A DNA stretch of 64,000 nucleotides from Pseudanabaena sp. Chao 1811 (GCF_027942295.1 NZ_CP101416.1:806001-870000), one strand, 5' to 3'. Numbered from the stretch's first letter, positions 47,485 to 56,456 are shown. Notes: generated by a model from the letters alone, not told the origin. Translations and numbers: made by a program.

Positions 47485-49335
47485 TTAAAGATTTTGGGCA
47501 TAACTTTGATTGCGCCCTAGCTTTTTAGATTGATATAGGGCTGCATCAGCTTTGGCAATGAGATCTTCAGGTTTATTTTCTGAATTTGGTATCATCACTG
47601 CTACTCCTAAACTCAAGGTGACATATTTACTTACCTCCGACCTAGCATGGGGAATCTCCAGTGATAGAACGGATTCTCGGATTAGTTCTGCAAACTTAAA
47701 AGCCCCTTCTATAGAAGTATTGGGCAAAATCACCACAAACTCTTCGCCCCCGTATCGAGCAACCAAATCAGAAGTGCGTCTAGGTTTCTGATTAATTGTT
47801 TGAGCCACTCTTGATAGAACAGCATCACCACCTTGATGTCCATAGTAGTCGTTATAGGATTTAAAATAATCAATATCTAACATTACTAATCCCAGAAATT
47901 GCTGTTCCCGCAAGTGCCGCTGCCACTCTTTTGTCAGACAATTATCAAAATAGCGACGATTGGGAATTTGAGTAAGTCCATCTGAATTTGCTAACTCCAA
48001 TAGCCTCAGATTAGCCTGTTGTAGAGACTCAGTGCGTTCAGCAACCCGATTTTCAAGTTCACTAAAAGATGATTTGAGTTGAACGGTCATTTGGTTGAAT
48101 GATCGCGCTAATCTTTCGATCTCATAGATACCTTTAACTTCCACACTGTGATCGAGTTCGCCATTGGTGATTACTTCACTGGCTTGCTGTAATTTGAGAA
48201 TTGGATAGGCAATCCAACGGGAAGTGTAGATGCCCAGAATAGTTGCGATCGCGAGAGCTACTAAACACAGTAAAAGACTAGTACGAGTATTGGTATTGAT
48301 TTGCTCCATAAAATCAGATTCAGGAATAATAACAATGACTAACCAATCAAGTCCATATTGATCTTGCCAAGGTCTGACCAAAGCGTAGTAGCGCTCTCTT
48401 CCCAATTGCACATCAAAGTACTGGTCAGATTTAATGGATTGCAGCTTTCCGATCTTTCTTTGTAAGTCTGTAATAGCTCCTCGAATTAGTGGATCACTAC
48501 TTTTAGAAGCACTCAAGCGCTTTGCGGTCTGACCAACTAAGACGAAGGGTAGTTCTTCACTAGAACTTGCAACAATATTGCCATCTCTTTCTAAGATGAA
48601 AATTTTCCCCTTCTGACTAGATTTTAAGTTTTTTAAAAACTTGCTGATATTAGAAAGTAGAAAATCTGAACCGAAAACACCAATTAGTTTCTGGTGATCG
48701 TCATACAAAGGCAGTGATGCACTAATGGAAATAAATTCGGGTGAATTATCCCAGTTGTAGATTCTGCTCCACACTGGTTTACCTGTGCGGACTGCACTGA
48801 GATACCAGTCCTCTGACAAGGGTTTATACATCCCTTTAAAGATTAATTTCTGGCGATTGCCCCGCGCATCTGTTTCATAACTATAATCCTGATAATTAGT
48901 GCGTGGTGACACCTCATCAATGGTAGTCATCCCACCATCTACCCAGCGTCCTGCACCACTATATTCCCCACTTGGCAAGGCATAAAAAATGTAGCTGAGA
49001 CTTTTATAAACCTGCATTTGTTGCCATAGGTAACGTCCTGTAGCTTCTAGATCTTTGAGGTTTAAAATTCGACTTCTTGCAGCATCCGCGTTAATTTGAT
49101 TAATTTGGTGAGGGGTAGCTAAGTAAGAATCCAAATGTTGATGAACCCGATCATTAACTTCACCGACCAGTTGGTTTGCTAATTGATTAATAGCCTCTTG
49201 ACCATTGCGAAAGGACAGATAGCCCACCATACTAACAGCAACAAAGATTTGCAGGACAAAAGGAACAATCAGAACTGTTTGGAGTGATATGCGATGAATA
49301 GGTGGGCGATCGCTAAGTTTTTTTAGTGGAGACAT
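47485..49335 (-). CDS. Membrane sensor diguanylate cyclase (dCACHE-HAMP-GGDEF)
   Basis: A 616-residue protein that should make cyclic di-GMP. An N-terminal transmembrane helix (about 20-42) is followed by a large periplasmic dCACHE-like sensor region (about 45-345; for example KPVWSRIYNWDNSPEFISIS). A second helix (about 350-372) and a HAMP domain (about 375-425) lead to the GGDEF domain (about 455-612). The catalytic motif is GGEEF within ARYGGEEFVVILPN, with MLDIDYFKSYNDYYGHQGGD upstream. No inhibitory RxxD is obvious just before the motif. No EAL domain is present. It stands alone. Confidence 0.93.
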   Translation of the reverse strand: MSPLKKLSDRPPIHRISLQTVLIVPFVLQIFVAVSMVGYLSFRNGQEAINQLANQLVGEVNDRVHQHLDSYLATPHQINQINADAARSRILNLKDLEATGRYLWQQMQVYKSLSYIFYALPSGEYSGAGRWVDGGMTTIDEVSPRTNYQDYSYETDARGNRQKLIFKGMYKPLSEDWYLSAVRTGKPVWSRIYNWDNSPEFISISASLPLYDDHQKLIGVFGSDFLLSNISKFLKNLKSSQKGKIFILERDGNIVASSSEELPFVLVGQTAKRLSASKSSDPLIRGAITDLQRKIGKLQSIKSDQYFDVQLGRERYYALVRPWQDQYGLDWLVIVIIPESDFMEQINTNTRTSLLLCLVALAIATILGIYTSRWIAYPILKLQQASEVITNGELDHSVEVKGIYEIERLARSFNQMTVQLKSSFSELENRVAERTESLQQANLRLLELANSDGLTQIPNRRYFDNCLTKEWQRHLREQQFLGLVMLDIDYFKSYNDYYGHQGGDAVLSRVAQTINQKPRRTSDLVARYGGEEFVVILPNTSIEGAFKFAELIRESVLSLEIPHARSEVSKYVTLSLGVAVMIPNSENKPEDLIAKADAALYQSKKLGRNQSYAQNL

Positions 49336-49425
49336 TAACGTTTAGCAATAATTTGCATCAGTTGTATTTAGCATTCCCTGATTAGCTCCTCACTACCATT
49401 ATTTAAATTGTTAATAACTACCTTA

Positions 49426-50223
49426 CTACTGAAGATTGGCGATAGATAAAATCTCCTCAAAGCTAGGAATAATTGTTTCCGAAGATTGCTCACTTAGCCA
49501 GAGCCAATATTCGTAATTACCAGTGCGACCTTGGATCGGTGAAGGGGTTAAGCCTTGAAATTGCCATCCTAAACCTTGGGCAGTGGCTAATACATTAGCG
49601 ATCGCCTCAGCCCTAATTTTGGGTTCGCGCACAATGCCATTTTTGCCTACTTGTCCTTTACCTGCTTCAAACTGGGGTTTAACGAGCAGTAAAGTTTCGC
49701 GGGGCGATCGCAATAAATTCCACAATGCAGGCAAAATTTTGGTCAGGGAAATAAACGACAAGTCTAAAACGGCAAAGTCAGGAACGATATCTTCAGGAGC
49801 ATATAAGTCCTCAGCCGTGAGATGCCGCAAGTTAGTACGCTCGCGCAATACTACCCTCTCATCACTACGGATTTCCCAAGCTACCTGACCATAACCCACA
49901 TCAATGCCATAGACCTTAGCGGCTCCCTGCTTCAGCATACAGTCCGTAAATCCACCCGTTGAGATCCCGCCATCAAAGCAGGTGCGATCGCGTAAGTCCA
50001 TACCAAACTTAGCCAAGGCTCCCGCTAGCTTTTCACCACCACGGGACACAAAAGGCGATTGTTGCTTCACCAAAATTGCCGCATCATCTTTAACCTCAGT
50101 CCCCGGTTTATCAATCACCTGTTGATTAACCTGCACCCAACCAGCACGGATAAACTTTTGAGCCTGCTCCCGTGATGGGGCAAGCTCTAGGTCAACCAAT
50201 AAAACATCTAAACGCTTTTTCAA
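49426..50223 (-). CDS. tlyA: TlyA-family rRNA methyltransferase / S4-domain protein
   Basis: A 265-residue protein. The N-terminal S4 RNA-binding domain (1-60, KRLDVLLVDLELAPSREQAQ) precedes a Rossmann methyltransferase of the FtsJ/RrmJ type, with DGGISTGGFTDCMLKQGA as SAM motif I, YGIDVGYGQVAWE and VLDLSFISLTKILPAL. TlyA 2'-O-methylates rRNA. Motif I reads FDGGISTGGF where DxGxSTGGF is usual, so binding is retained. It is 92 bases... upstream of the diguanylate cyclase gene on the same strand. Confidence 0.88.
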   Translation of the reverse strand: MKKRLDVLLVDLELAPSREQAQKFIRAGWVQVNQQVIDKPGTEVKDDAAILVKQQSPFVSRGGEKLAGALAKFGMDLRDRTCFDGGISTGGFTDCMLKQGAAKVYGIDVGYGQVAWEIRSDERVVLRERTNLRHLTAEDLYAPEDIVPDFAVLDLSFISLTKILPALWNLLRSPRETLLLVKPQFEAGKGQVGKNGIVREPKIRAEAIANVLATAQGLGWQFQGLTPSPIQGRTGNYEYWLWLSEQSSETIIPSFEEILSIANLQ

Positions 50224-50340
50224 ATTTTATCGAACTCACTTATATATCTAACTACTTTAAGCATAAGCCTTACAGTGATTGCAACTGACAAGACCAAAGT
50301 AGAGAGGAACATAAAAGTCCCCCATCTCACGGTCTCAAGA

Positions 50341-51003
50341 CTATACTCCTTGAAAATAGGCAGTTACGCCAAAAATGATAAACAGGACTCCCCCGATCGC
50401 TGTAATCACTCGTTCGGAAATTCTGCCTGCAATCAGCCGACCTCCGATTACGGCGATCGCTGTGCAAATGCCATGACCTAAAATCGCGCCGAGGGTCACA
50501 AAAACAGGATTATAGGCTGCCGCTAAAGCGATCGTGCTAATTTGAGTGCGATCGCCCCATTCTGCTACAAAGGTCATCACAAAGGCTTGAGTCCATACTC
50601 CTAGCCAAGGATAGCGCGATAAAATACTGCCCAAAAATTTACCGACAATGGGTAATTTAGAGATGGAATTGGGGGAATCTTGAGTATCTATAGCCTCTTT
50701 TGCTTCATTGACTACTGCTTCCTCTGATTTTGCTGGCATCTTGGAAGCATCGTAAACTAACTTGATGCCAAAGATCAGGAATAAAGCGATCGCCCCATAG
50801 TGGGTATAGATTTTGGGTAACAAAGCAACGGCTTGTCCCAATAAAACTGACAGCACTGTCATTAAAGCAAGAGCCGCCAACACCGATGAAAATACTGTGC
50901 GGTGAGAATGACGCATTGCCAAAATCACAGCGATAAAAAAGGTCTTATCGCCCAATTCCGAGATCGTAATTAATAATAAACTTGCTGTAAAAGCGGTCAG
51001 CAC
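50341..51003 (-). CDS. GDT1/TMEM165 (UPF0016)-family Mn2+/Ca2+ transporter
   Basis: A 220-residue membrane protein with two copies of the family signature E-x-G-D-[KR]-[ST]: SELGDKTFFIAVILAMRH near the start and AEWGDRTQISTIALAAAYN in the second half, each beginning a three-helix bundle. In cyanobacteria such proteins move Mn2+ from the cytoplasm to periplasm or thylakoid lumen. The GTG at 51003 has GGAG 9 bases upstream; a longer frame to 51078 would run into the riboswitch. A yybP-ykoY Mn riboswitch lies directly in front, which supports the Mn role. Confidence 0.88.
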   Translation of the reverse strand: MLTAFTASLLLITISELGDKTFFIAVILAMRHSHRTVFSSVLAALALMTVLSVLLGQAVALLPKIYTHYGAIALFLIFGIKLVYDASKMPAKSEEAVVNEAKEAIDTQDSPNSISKLPIVGKFLGSILSRYPWLGVWTQAFVMTFVAEWGDRTQISTIALAAAYNPVFVTLGAILGHGICTAIAVIGGRLIAGRISERVITAIGGVLFIIFGVTAYFQGV

Positions 51004-51096
51004 TCTGGCAAACTCCTTCAGGTTTTGAAAAGTCCTGAGCGAGCTTGAAGAGATATGCAAAGACCTCACCAAGCTCACATCAGGTGTGAACTCAGT

Positions 51097-51255
51097 GAAA
51101 GTCTCGCTGCCAAGCTTTTAGATATCTCTAAATAAAACTTGTCACTTGAACCAGTCGGTTAAGACAGTATGTTGACTCAAGTGGACTGACTGTTAACTAA
51201 TTAAGCTCTAGTTTATCGAGCATCAACAATTAGTCGTCAGTAGCTACTCCCTTTC
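51097..51255 (-). promoter_or_regulatory. yybP-ykoY manganese riboswitch
   Basis: On the minus strand, in order: AAAGGGAGTAGC (51254-51243), GTCAACATACTG (51176-51165) and AGCGAGACTTTC (51108-51097). These match the conserved parts of the yybP-ykoY aptamer (AAGGGGAGUAGC, ACAUACG, AGCAAGACCUUU). Closing stem GAAAG/CTTTC is formed. It lies ~95 bases ahead of the start codon of a transporter of the Mn-exporting GDT1 family. High Mn2+ is expected to turn expression on. Confidence 0.82.
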
Positions 51256-51373
51256 ATATAGTCTCTAGCTTACTACAAAAAAGCCACTTTATAATTTGGG
51301 CATAATCACAGAAATCTGTTCGTTACGATGCTTGCGATAGTTTTTTAATTCGTCTCTTAAGCATTAGTTCCTT

Positions 51374-51592
51374 TTATTTGGTCAAGGCATCCAATTTATC
51401 AAGTAGTTTTAGACCTAATTCCCGATCGCCTTTGGCAGCTAACAGTTTAATTCTGGTATGGGTGTCAAATTCGACAAGAGCGATCGCTAAAAGTTCTGCG
51501 ATGAGTTTATTGATGCTCAAGCCTTGACTCTCAGCGAGTTTTTTTAGTCTGAGGTGTTTGTCATCTGGTAGGTGAATGGTTAAGGTTGCCAT
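51374..51592 (-). CDS. Ribbon-helix-helix antitoxin-like protein (orphan)
   Basis: A 72-residue protein of the CopG/Arc-like ribbon-helix-helix type (ATLTIHLPDDKHLRLKKLAE, QGLSINKLIAELLAIAL). No toxin frame adjoins it on either side; the neighbouring frame is a ParD. It could be a free regulator or an antitoxin whose toxin was lost. Confidence 0.7.
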   Translation of the reverse strand: MATLTIHLPDDKHLRLKKLAESQGLSINKLIAELLAIALVEFDTHTRIKLLAAKGDRELGLKLLDKLDALTK

Positions 51593-51639
51593 GAGTCACT
51601 CCTGATAATTTGCTCTGGTTTGAGAAGAGTTTACAATTT

Positions 51640-51744
51640 TTACTCAAACATGGCTTCTAGATTGCGATCGCCTCTAATCACTCGCATAATTTCTATGTTT
51701 TCATCAATGATGCGATAGAAGCTGATTAATAGCTGTTTCGCCAT
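51640..51744 (-). pseudogene. ParE toxin remnant (C-terminal end only)
   Basis: A 34-codon frame, MAKQLLISFYRIIDENIEI..., reads F-Y-R-I-I-D ... I-E-I-M-R-V-I-R-G-D-R-N-L-E and ends AMFE. This is the characteristic C-terminus of ParE/RelE toxins (YRI-D, I-R-V-H-G-x-R-D-L). The N-terminal two-thirds of the toxin, with the helices, is missing, and the piece overlaps the parD gene in another frame. A deletion has fused toxin end and antitoxin end. Confidence 0.7.
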
Positions 51745-51943
51745 CAATACCTTCACCGAGATCTAGTTCTGCGGCGGCTATGTCGATTTTGTTGCCGAGT
51801 TCTTCGACCCAGCGATCGTAATGGTTGCGTTTTTCTAGAAGTTGCAATGCTTCGGCAATTACTTCTGTGGCGTTGGTGTAGCGTCCTGTGGCAAGCTGGG
51901 TCTGAATGAATTGCTCTTGTTCGGGTTGGAGGGTGATAGGCAT
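51704..51943 (-). CDS. ParD-type antitoxin
   Basis: A 79-residue protein beginning MPITLQPEQEQFIQTQLATG and continuing RYTNATEVIAEALQLLEKR, the standard ParD ribbon-helix-helix N-terminus. It normally binds and neutralises the ParE toxin and represses the operon. Here the toxin frame is truncated. The C-terminal end may have been changed by the deletion, and LLSHH reads into the former toxin sequence. Confidence 0.82.
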   Translation of the reverse strand: MPITLQPEQEQFIQTQLATGRYTNATEVIAEALQLLEKRNHYDRWVEELGNKIDIAAAELDLGEGIDGETAINQLLSHH

Positions 51944-52010
51944 AGGTTAGTGGATATGATTTTTATATCGATTATATCTTTATCTATAGTATTGGGATTA
52001 GTAAACATTC

Positions 52011-52193
52011 GTAGGGGCATAGCATTTCCGCGACAATTTCTAAATTCTCAGGTTCCCTTGATTTGGGAATGCTATGCCCAACACCTGACAACGCAGGGAC
52101 AAGCGATCGATGAAGGCGAAGAGGGTTCTGCATTTGCGAATGGAGGTTTATGTGGGGTGTTGGGGAATGGTGGCGCAAATGCAAAACCCCTAC
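52011..52193. mobile_element. Imperfect inverted-repeat element, family C
   Basis: Left end GTAGGGGCATAGCATTTCCG; right end on the other strand GTAGGGGTTTTGCATTTGCG. Both continue with CGNCANNATT-like sequence. An inner copy of AGGGG/GGGAATGCTATGCCC also pairs with the left end. About 183 bases, no coding capacity. A long open frame of the opposite strand crosses it but is not a gene. Confidence 0.6.
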
Positions 52194-52213
52194 AAATTTT
52201 TCCTTTTACCTTT

Positions 52214-55200
52214 TTACTTTTGCCTTGGAGGGATGCCACAAGCCTGTCTGTCTTCATCACTGGCGTTGGGGTTATTAACGAGATAGTCATGGAGCCACGC
52301 GCAACCCTTCGCCATCAAGTCATCAAAATCTAAATTCCATAATTTGACGGTGTTGTCTAAACTGGTGGATATAATCGCCTTGCCATCGGGACTAAAGACT
52401 ACGCTCAAGACACTATCGCTATGCCCTTTGAAGGTTTGGATTTCTTTTCCTTCCAGATTCCACAATTTGACGGTGCTGTCATAACTACCAGAGGCGATCG
52501 TCTTGCCATCGGGACTAAAGGCGACGCTCCAGACACTATCGCTATGCCCTTTGAAGGTTTGGATTTCTTTTCCTTCCAGATTCCACAATTTGACGGAGTT
52601 GTCAGAATTGCCAGTGGCGATCGTCTTGCCATCGGGACTAAAGGCGACGCTCCAGACAATATTGCTATGTCCTTTGAAGATTTGGATTTCTTTTCCTTCC
52701 AGATTCCACAATTTGACGATTTTGTCCAAACTGCCAATGGTGATCGTCTTGCCATCAGGACTAAAGGCGACGCTAGTGATCCAGCCACTATGCCCTTTCA
52801 AGGTTTGGATTTCTTTTCCTTCCAGATTCCACAATTTGACGGTGTTGTCATAACTGCCAGAGGCGATTGTCTTGCCATCGGGACTAAAGGCTACGCTACT
52901 GACCCTAGCGCTATGCCCTTTGAAGGTTTGGATTTCTTTTCCTTCCAGATTCCACAATTTGACGGTGTTGTCCCCACTGCCAGTCGCGATCGTCTTGCCA
53001 TCGGGACTAAAGGCTACGCTACTGATAGTATCGCTATGCCCTTTGAAGGTTTGGATTTCTTTTCCTTCCAGATTCCACAATTTCACGGTGTTGTCCCAAC
53101 TTCCAGAGGCGATCGTCTTGCCATCGGGACTAAAGGCTACGCTATTGACAACATTGCTATGCCCTTTGAAGGTTTGGATTTCTCTTCCTTCCAGAGACCA
53201 CAATTTCACGGTGTTGTCCCAACTTCCAGAGGCGATCATCTTTCCATCGGGACTAAAGGTCACGCTATAGACAGAATCACCATGCCCTTTCAGAGCTTGA
53301 AGTTCTTTCCCATCCAGAGACCACAATTTTACGGTTCTGTCCCAACTGGCGGAGGCGATCATCTTTCCATCGGGACTAAAGGCTACGCTCAAGACACTAT
53401 CGCTATGCCCTCTCAAGGTTTGGATTTCTTTTCCTTCCAGATTCCACAATTTAACGGTGCTGTCATAACTGCCAGAAGCGATCGTCTTACCATCGGGACT
53501 AAAGACTACGCTATTGACACTAGCGCTATGCCCTTTGAAGGTTTGGATTTCTTTTCCTTCCAGATTCCACAATTTGACGGTGTTGTCCCCACTGCCAGTC
53601 GCGATCGTCTTGCCATCGGGACTAAAGACTACGCTATTGACACTAGCGCTATGCCCTTTGAAGGTTTGGATTTCTTTTCCTTCCAGATTCCATAATTTCA
53701 CGGTTTTGTCAGAACTTCCAGTGGTGATCGTCTTGCCATCGGGACTAAAGGCTACGCTACTGACCCTAGCGCTATGCCCTTTGAAGGTTTGGATTTCTTT
53801 TCCTTCCAGATTCCATAATTTCACGGTTTTGTCATTACTGACCGTCGCAATCATCTTTCCATCGGGACTAAAGGCTACGCTACTGATAGTATCGCTATGC
53901 CCTTTGAAGGTTTGGATTTCTTTTCCTTCCAGATTCCACAATTTGACGGTTTTGTCCCAACTTCCAGTCGCGATCGTCTTGCCATCGGGACTAAAGGCTA
54001 CGCTACTGACAGTAGAGCTATGGGCAATCATTCGATTTTTTTCTTGAACTCCATAGACAAATCGCAACAAATTTGCCGTCACCAGCATTTGCGTATTTGC
54101 CTTATCGCGTTTAGCGACTTCAAGACCTAAGCCCTTGAGTTTATGCCCTGCAACAACCGCCTTCAACAAAGCCTCAAATCCCTGCTCCCCCTGAAAATCT
54201 GCCTTCGCATCTAGGCTCTTGATTCTAACATCAGCAAGTTTAATATCATCATTGGCATTCTTCACCGCCGCCGCCGCCTTTGCCTGTTCCGCTAAGGCAA
54301 CCTTCACCTTCCCTTCCGCATCCGCAATCTTCGCTTGGGCATCCGCCACCTTTTCCGCCGAGTCCTGCGCCACCTGCGCCGCCTCAGCCTTAGCTGACTC
54401 TAGATTCTTCTTCGCCTCCTCAACCTTCAGATCCGCCTCTTTCTTATTCTCATTTGCATCCCTCACCTTTTGAGCAGCATCCCTCTTTTCTTTTTCTGCA
54501 TTCTTCCCAATCTGCTCAGCCTCTTGCTTTGCCGAAACTACTTGACGATCAGCATCCTTCACTTTAGTCTCAGCCTCTTTCTGAGTATCAGCAACCTTCA
54601 CATTTGACTCATTCACCGATCGCGTAGCCCACACCCCCGCCGCCGCCGCCAACAACAACATCAGCCCCAACACCACCGAACCCACCTTAACGCGATCTCT
54701 CGCCTTCCGTTCCGCCTCAACCAAAATCGCATTTGCCTCTTCCGTCGCCGCCAACCGTTGACTTGTCTCTAACCTCTCAAGCTCCCGACTCTCCCGCAAG
54801 AACTGCTCATCTATATCACTAAGCTTCTTCCCTCGCGCCCAAACCTCCGCTTCCTCCAACGCCTGCCCCCGCAACAGAAACCCCTGATTCTGCTCCTCCT
54901 CCGCATCCCGCCAAGCCCGAAACGCCGAAGCATAAAACTCTGGACGCAAATCCGCTAACTGACCCTCCACCCATTTGTTATCAAATACAGCCGCATAGAT
55001 CGGATTATAGGAAATCAACTTCCCATCCCGTCGCACCACTAACCCCGTCAACCGTAACCGCGATCGCTCCTCACTGCGATCATCTTCCAACTCCCCATCC
55101 GCCAATACCTGCTGATAGCAACCCAACATTCGCCCCCGCAACTTCTCTTCCACACTAATCACGCGATCCCTAATAGTCGTCAAATGTGGCGGCGCATCCT

Positions 55201-56059
55201 GCGATTCCCAATTCGTGACAATCCGCTCCTGTACTAGAGTCTCAACCCAGCCCGCAATATTCTCAGGTGGGGCAATTCCTGCTAACTCCTTCTCCATCAT
55301 TCCCAACAATCGCTGAATTAGAAAAGGCTGTCCCCCCGTCCACTTCACCGCCTCAGCTAGATAATCCTGAGGATTCGCCACCTTACTCGCCAACCCCTGC
55401 ATCAAAGGCAAAGCCTCCGTTAGCGTAAACCCCGCCATCTCCACCGCATAGCCAATATTAAACGCTGAAGTATTATGACTCTGGATCAAGTCCGTCGGTG
55501 TCGCCACCCCCAAAAAGGAAAAAGTGAGGCGATTATATTCAGTCTTAGTCGGACGATCTTCAAAAAATGACCTCACCAAACCAAAGAAATCATCCATCCC
55601 AAACTTGAGACTCAATAGGCGATCTATTTCCTCCACAAAAATCACAATCGGCGCATCAATCTCCTGCAACACGACTGTTTCAATAAATTCTGCAAAGCGC
55701 TGCACAGGCGACAGCAATTCCCGTTCCCTAATCCAACTCCGCAAATCAAACTTATTCTTTAAATCCAGATCCCCCACCAAACTCCGAATCGCGCTGGCAT
55801 ACCACTGCTCGCAAGTCACCTCCACCCCAATCTTCTGTGGATCGATCGTCGCGCAGACAATCCCCTCTGCTTGCAACTTATGCGTCACCCGCACCCGCAA
55901 ACTCGACTTCCCCATCTGCCGACAGTTAAACACATAACAATATTTACGCTCTTTGAGTAAGTCGTAATAGTCGCGATCGCATTGTCGCTCCACATAACTA
56001 GGCGCATCCGCAGGGAGACTACCACCAACTTGATAATTGAAAGAGCTTGCATTAGTCAT
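52214..56059 (-). CDS. AAA_35 ATPase - TM - coiled coil - 14x WD40 protein
   Basis: A 1281-residue protein. The N-terminal AAA_35-like ATPase domain (about 1-380) has NCRQMGKSS (45-53, P-loop) and VIFVEEIDRLL (139-149, Walker B). A transmembrane helix lies at about 457-480, then a long Lys/Ala/Glu coiled coil (about 485-640), then fourteen WD40 repeats (about 676-1240) of exactly 41 residues, such as VAFSPDGKTIASGSWDNTVK, enough for two 7-bladed propellers. The repeats are nearly identical, so the array is homogenised. A short tail (LMAKGCAWLHDYLVNNP) ends it. Overlaps the small upstream gene by 8 bases; a CHAT-ATPase gene precedes. A sensor/scaffold role is inferred. Confidence 0.88.
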   Translation of the reverse strand: MTNASSFNYQVGGSLPADAPSYVERQCDRDYYDLLKERKYCYVFNCRQMGKSSLRVRVTHKLQAEGIVCATIDPQKIGVEVTCEQWYASAIRSLVGDLDLKNKFDLRSWIRERELLSPVQRFAEFIETVVLQEIDAPIVIFVEEIDRLLSLKFGMDDFFGLVRSFFEDRPTKTEYNRLTFSFLGVATPTDLIQSHNTSAFNIGYAVEMAGFTLTEALPLMQGLASKVANPQDYLAEAVKWTGGQPFLIQRLLGMMEKELAGIAPPENIAGWVETLVQERIVTNWESQDAPPHLTTIRDRVISVEEKLRGRMLGCYQQVLADGELEDDRSEERSRLRLTGLVVRRDGKLISYNPIYAAVFDNKWVEGQLADLRPEFYASAFRAWRDAEEEQNQGFLLRGQALEEAEVWARGKKLSDIDEQFLRESRELERLETSQRLAATEEANAILVEAERKARDRVKVGSVVLGLMLLLAAAAGVWATRSVNESNVKVADTQKEAETKVKDADRQVVSAKQEAEQIGKNAEKEKRDAAQKVRDANENKKEADLKVEEAKKNLESAKAEAAQVAQDSAEKVADAQAKIADAEGKVKVALAEQAKAAAAVKNANDDIKLADVRIKSLDAKADFQGEQGFEALLKAVVAGHKLKGLGLEVAKRDKANTQMLVTANLLRFVYGVQEKNRMIAHSSTVSSVAFSPDGKTIATGSWDKTVKLWNLEGKEIQTFKGHSDTISSVAFSPDGKMIATVSNDKTVKLWNLEGKEIQTFKGHSARVSSVAFSPDGKTITTGSSDKTVKLWNLEGKEIQTFKGHSASVNSVVFSPDGKTIATGSGDNTVKLWNLEGKEIQTFKGHSASVNSVVFSPDGKTIASGSYDSTVKLWNLEGKEIQTLRGHSDSVLSVAFSPDGKMIASASWDRTVKLWSLDGKELQALKGHGDSVYSVTFSPDGKMIASGSWDNTVKLWSLEGREIQTFKGHSNVVNSVAFSPDGKTIASGSWDNTVKLWNLEGKEIQTFKGHSDTISSVAFSPDGKTIATGSGDNTVKLWNLEGKEIQTFKGHSARVSSVAFSPDGKTIASGSYDNTVKLWNLEGKEIQTLKGHSGWITSVAFSPDGKTITIGSLDKIVKLWNLEGKEIQIFKGHSNIVWSVAFSPDGKTIATGNSDNSVKLWNLEGKEIQTFKGHSDSVWSVAFSPDGKTIASGSYDSTVKLWNLEGKEIQTFKGHSDSVLSVVFSPDGKAIISTSLDNTVKLWNLDFDDLMAKGCAWLHDYLVNNPNASDEDRQACGIPPRQK
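52336..54030. repeat. Tandem array of 123-base WD40-encoding units
   Basis: Fourteen direct units of 123 bases (41 codons) lie within the WD40 gene. Large parts, e.g. the codons for KLWNLEGKEIQTFKGHS, are almost identical between units at the DNA level, with differences in the loop positions. This points to recent gene conversion or unequal crossing-over. Confidence 0.9.
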
Positions 56060-56456
56060 AATGGCGGGTGATTTCCTGTTGAAATTCCTCGATTACAGAA
56101 TTTAAAGACATTTGCCGAAGTTTCGCAAGTTCGGTCAAATTTTCTAATCTTGTAACATCGATCGCTTCAATATGTTCTCCTAATTTAATTAACTCTTGAT
56201 ATTCCTCATCCGTCAAAGTGTTCTCTTGACGTTTACCAATAAGCAAGTCATAGCGTTCTTGGAGATGAGTAGGAACACATTGAGTAATTTGTTGCAATAG
56301 TAGAGATTGATCGTTTGGCAAGCTCAGAATTTTGCGCTTAGTTTGAACCCTAATAGCTTGGGCAATTAATTGTTCTAGCTCAGCCGAATCTAGCTGCTCT
56401 ACAGTTTGAATAAGCTGCTCAAAGGGAAGTTGAGTTTGAACGGTAATTTGAGTCAT
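56052..56456 (-). CDS. Small helical protein between two ATPase genes
   Basis: A 134-residue, soluble, mostly helical protein (FEQLIQTVEQLDSAELEQLI, LRQMSLNSVIEEFQQEITRHYD). I recognise no domain with certainty. It ends inside the start of the AAA-WD40 gene (8-base overlap), so translation is likely coupled, and it follows the CHAT-ATPase by 50 bases. The position between them suggests a third subunit of one system, perhaps an adaptor; this is inference. Confidence 0.65.
   Translation of the reverse strand: MTQITVQTQLPFEQLIQTVEQLDSAELEQLIAQAIRVQTKRKILSLPNDQSLLLQQITQCVPTHLQERYDLLIGKRQENTLTDEEYQELIKLGEHIEAIDVTRLENLTELAKLRQMSLNSVIEEFQQEITRHYD

Noticed and set aside
51842-52333. A 163-codon open frame on the plus strand over the parD region
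   Set aside because: It crosses parD, the family C repeat element and the end of the WD40 gene in antisense; no domain, no ribosome site.
52421-53695. A 424-codon open frame on the plus strand (MPFEGLDFFSFQIPQFDG repeats)
   Set aside because: It is the antisense reading of the WD40 repeat array: a 123-base unit without a stop codon in that frame. Codon use and periodicity follow the minus-strand gene.
52336-54030. Possible CRISPR array
   Set aside because: The units are 123 bases and in frame, encode WD40 repeats and have no unique spacers.
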